A stretch of 13,989 nt of DNA from positions 1 through 13,989 of the forward strand of contig JAHLKH010000410.1 in the NCBI GenBank assembly GCA_025526915.1, read 5' to 3'. Positions 12,541 to 13,989 of the stretch are shown here, piece by piece (position 1 is the stretch's first letter; each line of letters starts with the position of its first letter). A model generated the notes under the pieces. The model was not told the DNA's origin, ran no database searches, and worked only from the letters and a program-made list of their open reading frames with translations. The position numbers and the translations under genes were made by a program. This DNA comes from Entophlyctis helioformis (Eukaryota > Chytridiomycota > Chytridiomycetes > Chytridiales > Chytriomycetaceae).

Positions 12541-13989
12541 TTAGACGGACAGCAGAGCGTCAATGGAATCGTGAGGATCGGTGCTTGGACCGGACAGCCG
12601 CGACTCGTCGCGCAAAAACATCGCGAGGCAGAACGGCCAGAACGCCGTACTTGAGAGTCTCGCACACGGCGTCCTGCACCTGCGAATTGGTGTCGTCCAT
12701 GTGGATCAGGAGACCCTTGATCATTGCATGCCAATGCACGCTGTCCAGCCCGACCTCGACGACCGATCCGTCGGCAGCCTGCACCACCGACAGCTTCAGG
12801 TCGCTCGCAGCGGTCCGCAGATGCGCGACTCGGGCCAGCCAGGCCGACACCAGCCGCAAAGAACGACCGCCACACCGTCGCGCAGAGGATGCGCAGGCTG
12901 TCCTGCGCATCGTCCATGCGCTTGAGCAGCTCCGGATACACTTTTCTTCAGCTCGGGTGCTGGAATGCATCGTTCAGCGTGTCAGTTGAGACGACGGATC
13001 CGCAATGACAAGAGAAGACAGCAGCAGGGTGCAGCGCACCTTTCCAGTCAACATGGCTGCCAAGCCAGCAGCGACATGATTTCCAGTGTCGCTTGGCGGG
13101 TCGCCACCTCGTCGTCATCCAGGTTGCTCATGACAACAGGCAGCAGGTCCGTCTCGAGCAGAGCGTTGACAGTGTCCACGCGAAGGAGCCCGATCTGGGT
13201 CGTAGTTGGGCTGGTGTTCGGAGAAGCGCCAAGAGGAGGGCAGTGCATGCATGCGCAGAATCATGGCTTTGCGGCCGCCGCGCCAGATGAGGTTGGGCAA
13301 GACAATGCCCTTGATAAGCTGCATGGAATGGACGGGCATCTGGTCCTGCGAGTTGAGTGGCGCGGCTGGATCAGCGAGCAGACGAATCAGAATCAGGAGA
13401 ACGCTGGAACGCCATGCAGAATGAAATCTTGATCAGTCGTAATGGCAAGTGACATGGACACTCGCCTCCAAAGCTCACCTCTCGCGGACCTCGTAGTCGC
13501 GTTCCATGGCAGCACACGAGGCAAGAATGGGCAGCACACTATCAAGACGCGCACCAACTAGTCCGCGTGCACGTACAAGGACAGTGTCCAGCACACGCCG
13601 CTCTGCCGAATGCTTGGTCCATGTGGTGGTGTGTCTGCCAGAAGGCGAATGGCAGCATCGAAAAAGTGGCCATAGAGACCGTCGACATGTCACTGTCGCC
13701 GATCTTTGGGCAAACACTGCCTGTGCTTGCGAAACGACCGACCGCATCTCCAGGTACCAGCGTTTGTCGTCACCCGTGGGCGCTTTCCAGCTGCGCCAGC
13801 GACATGAACAGCTTGAAAGCAACACCGCCGTCCCCGCCGTCAAGTCGACACTCCCGCCGTCCATCTTGAAACAACATCGTGGATGCACGCGACAGGTCCA
13901 GGAGCACAAGCGAGTTTTCGTTTTGCACGAGCTCGCGGTCGCCAAGAATGTCGACGGTGCGCTGAATGTGCGGTGCGAAAGCTGCAGGC
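12541..13989 (-). CDS. DNAAF5: DNAAF5/HEATR2-like dynein arm assembly factor, C-terminal half, frame-broken
   Basis: HEAT-repeat protein needed in the cytoplasm to preassemble axonemal dynein arms; the 5' part is beyond the right edge. Segments in gene order: FAPHIQRTVDILGD to LAQLESAHG (13988-13773); VDGLYGHFFDAAIRLLAD (about 13686-13610); VLDTVLVRARGLV to DYEVRE (about 13610-13479); intron 13478..13404 (GTGAGC donor); VLLILIRLLADP and QLIKGIVLPNLIWRGGRKAM (13403 to about 13230); VNALLETDLLPVVMSNLDDD; intron 13039..12960 with CTGAAC branch site; PELKK; VYPELLKRMDDAQDSLRI; MIKGLLIHMDDTNSQVQDAV; VAAVRSKHRSSRFH with TGA at 12560. One base further on, another frame gives DALLSV and TAA at 12541, which fits the family's usual ending. 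The order of segments matches DNAAF5, but about eight frame changes separate them. It could be a recent pseudogene or unpolished sequence. Confidence 0.8.

Overview
The window is nuclear DNA from a GC-rich, intron-dense eukaryote, most likely a zoosporic (flagellated) fungus of the chytrid type. This rests on three things. The genes are split by many short GT-AG introns (66-100 nt is typical, with CTNAY-like branch sites). The two protein kinases are of the fungal Slt2/Mpk1 cell-wall-integrity MAP kinase type. The gene at the right edge resembles DNAAF5/HEATR2, an axonemal dynein assembly factor that only ciliated or flagellated lineages keep. The phylum is inferred; no species is identifiable.

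Layout from left to right. (1) 189-517, minus: the first two exons of a Ydj1/DNAJA-type J-protein, running off the left edge inside a repeat-filled intron. (2) 1019-2617, minus: a four-exon PQ-loop (Ypq/PQLC2-like) seven-helix membrane protein, whose first intron is GC-AG and whose last exon has a one-base frame break. (3) 2987-5434, minus, and 5889-8394, plus: two paralogous Slt2-type MAP kinases, each with 11 exons, divergently transcribed from a shared 454-bp intergenic region. Both could be spliced by eye into intact reading frames of 400 and 396 codons. (4) 8634-12461, plus: REV1, the Y-family translesion polymerase, with BRCT, catalytic core, two ubiquitin-binding motifs and C-terminal domain; the 3' third has three frame breaks. 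(5) 12541-13989, minus and convergent with REV1: the C-terminal HEAT-repeat half of a DNAAF5-like protein, also broken by many apparent single-base frame changes.

The genes do not form one pathway. They cover chaperoning, vacuolar transport, stress signalling, DNA damage tolerance and flagellar assembly. The most notable signal is the MAP kinase pair. An inverted stretch of about 204 bp covering one short exon, one complete intron and the end of another intron is almost identical between the paralogs, while the rest has diverged and four intron positions differ. That pattern fits recent gene conversion between inverted copies.

The second notable signal is the concentration of reading-frame breaks from about 11.37 kb to the right end, beside about 2.4 kb of perfectly intact MAP kinase coding sequence and 2.6 kb of intact REV1. 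This is either local assembly or sequencing error, or recent decay. No RNA gene, transposon or CRISPR array was seen.
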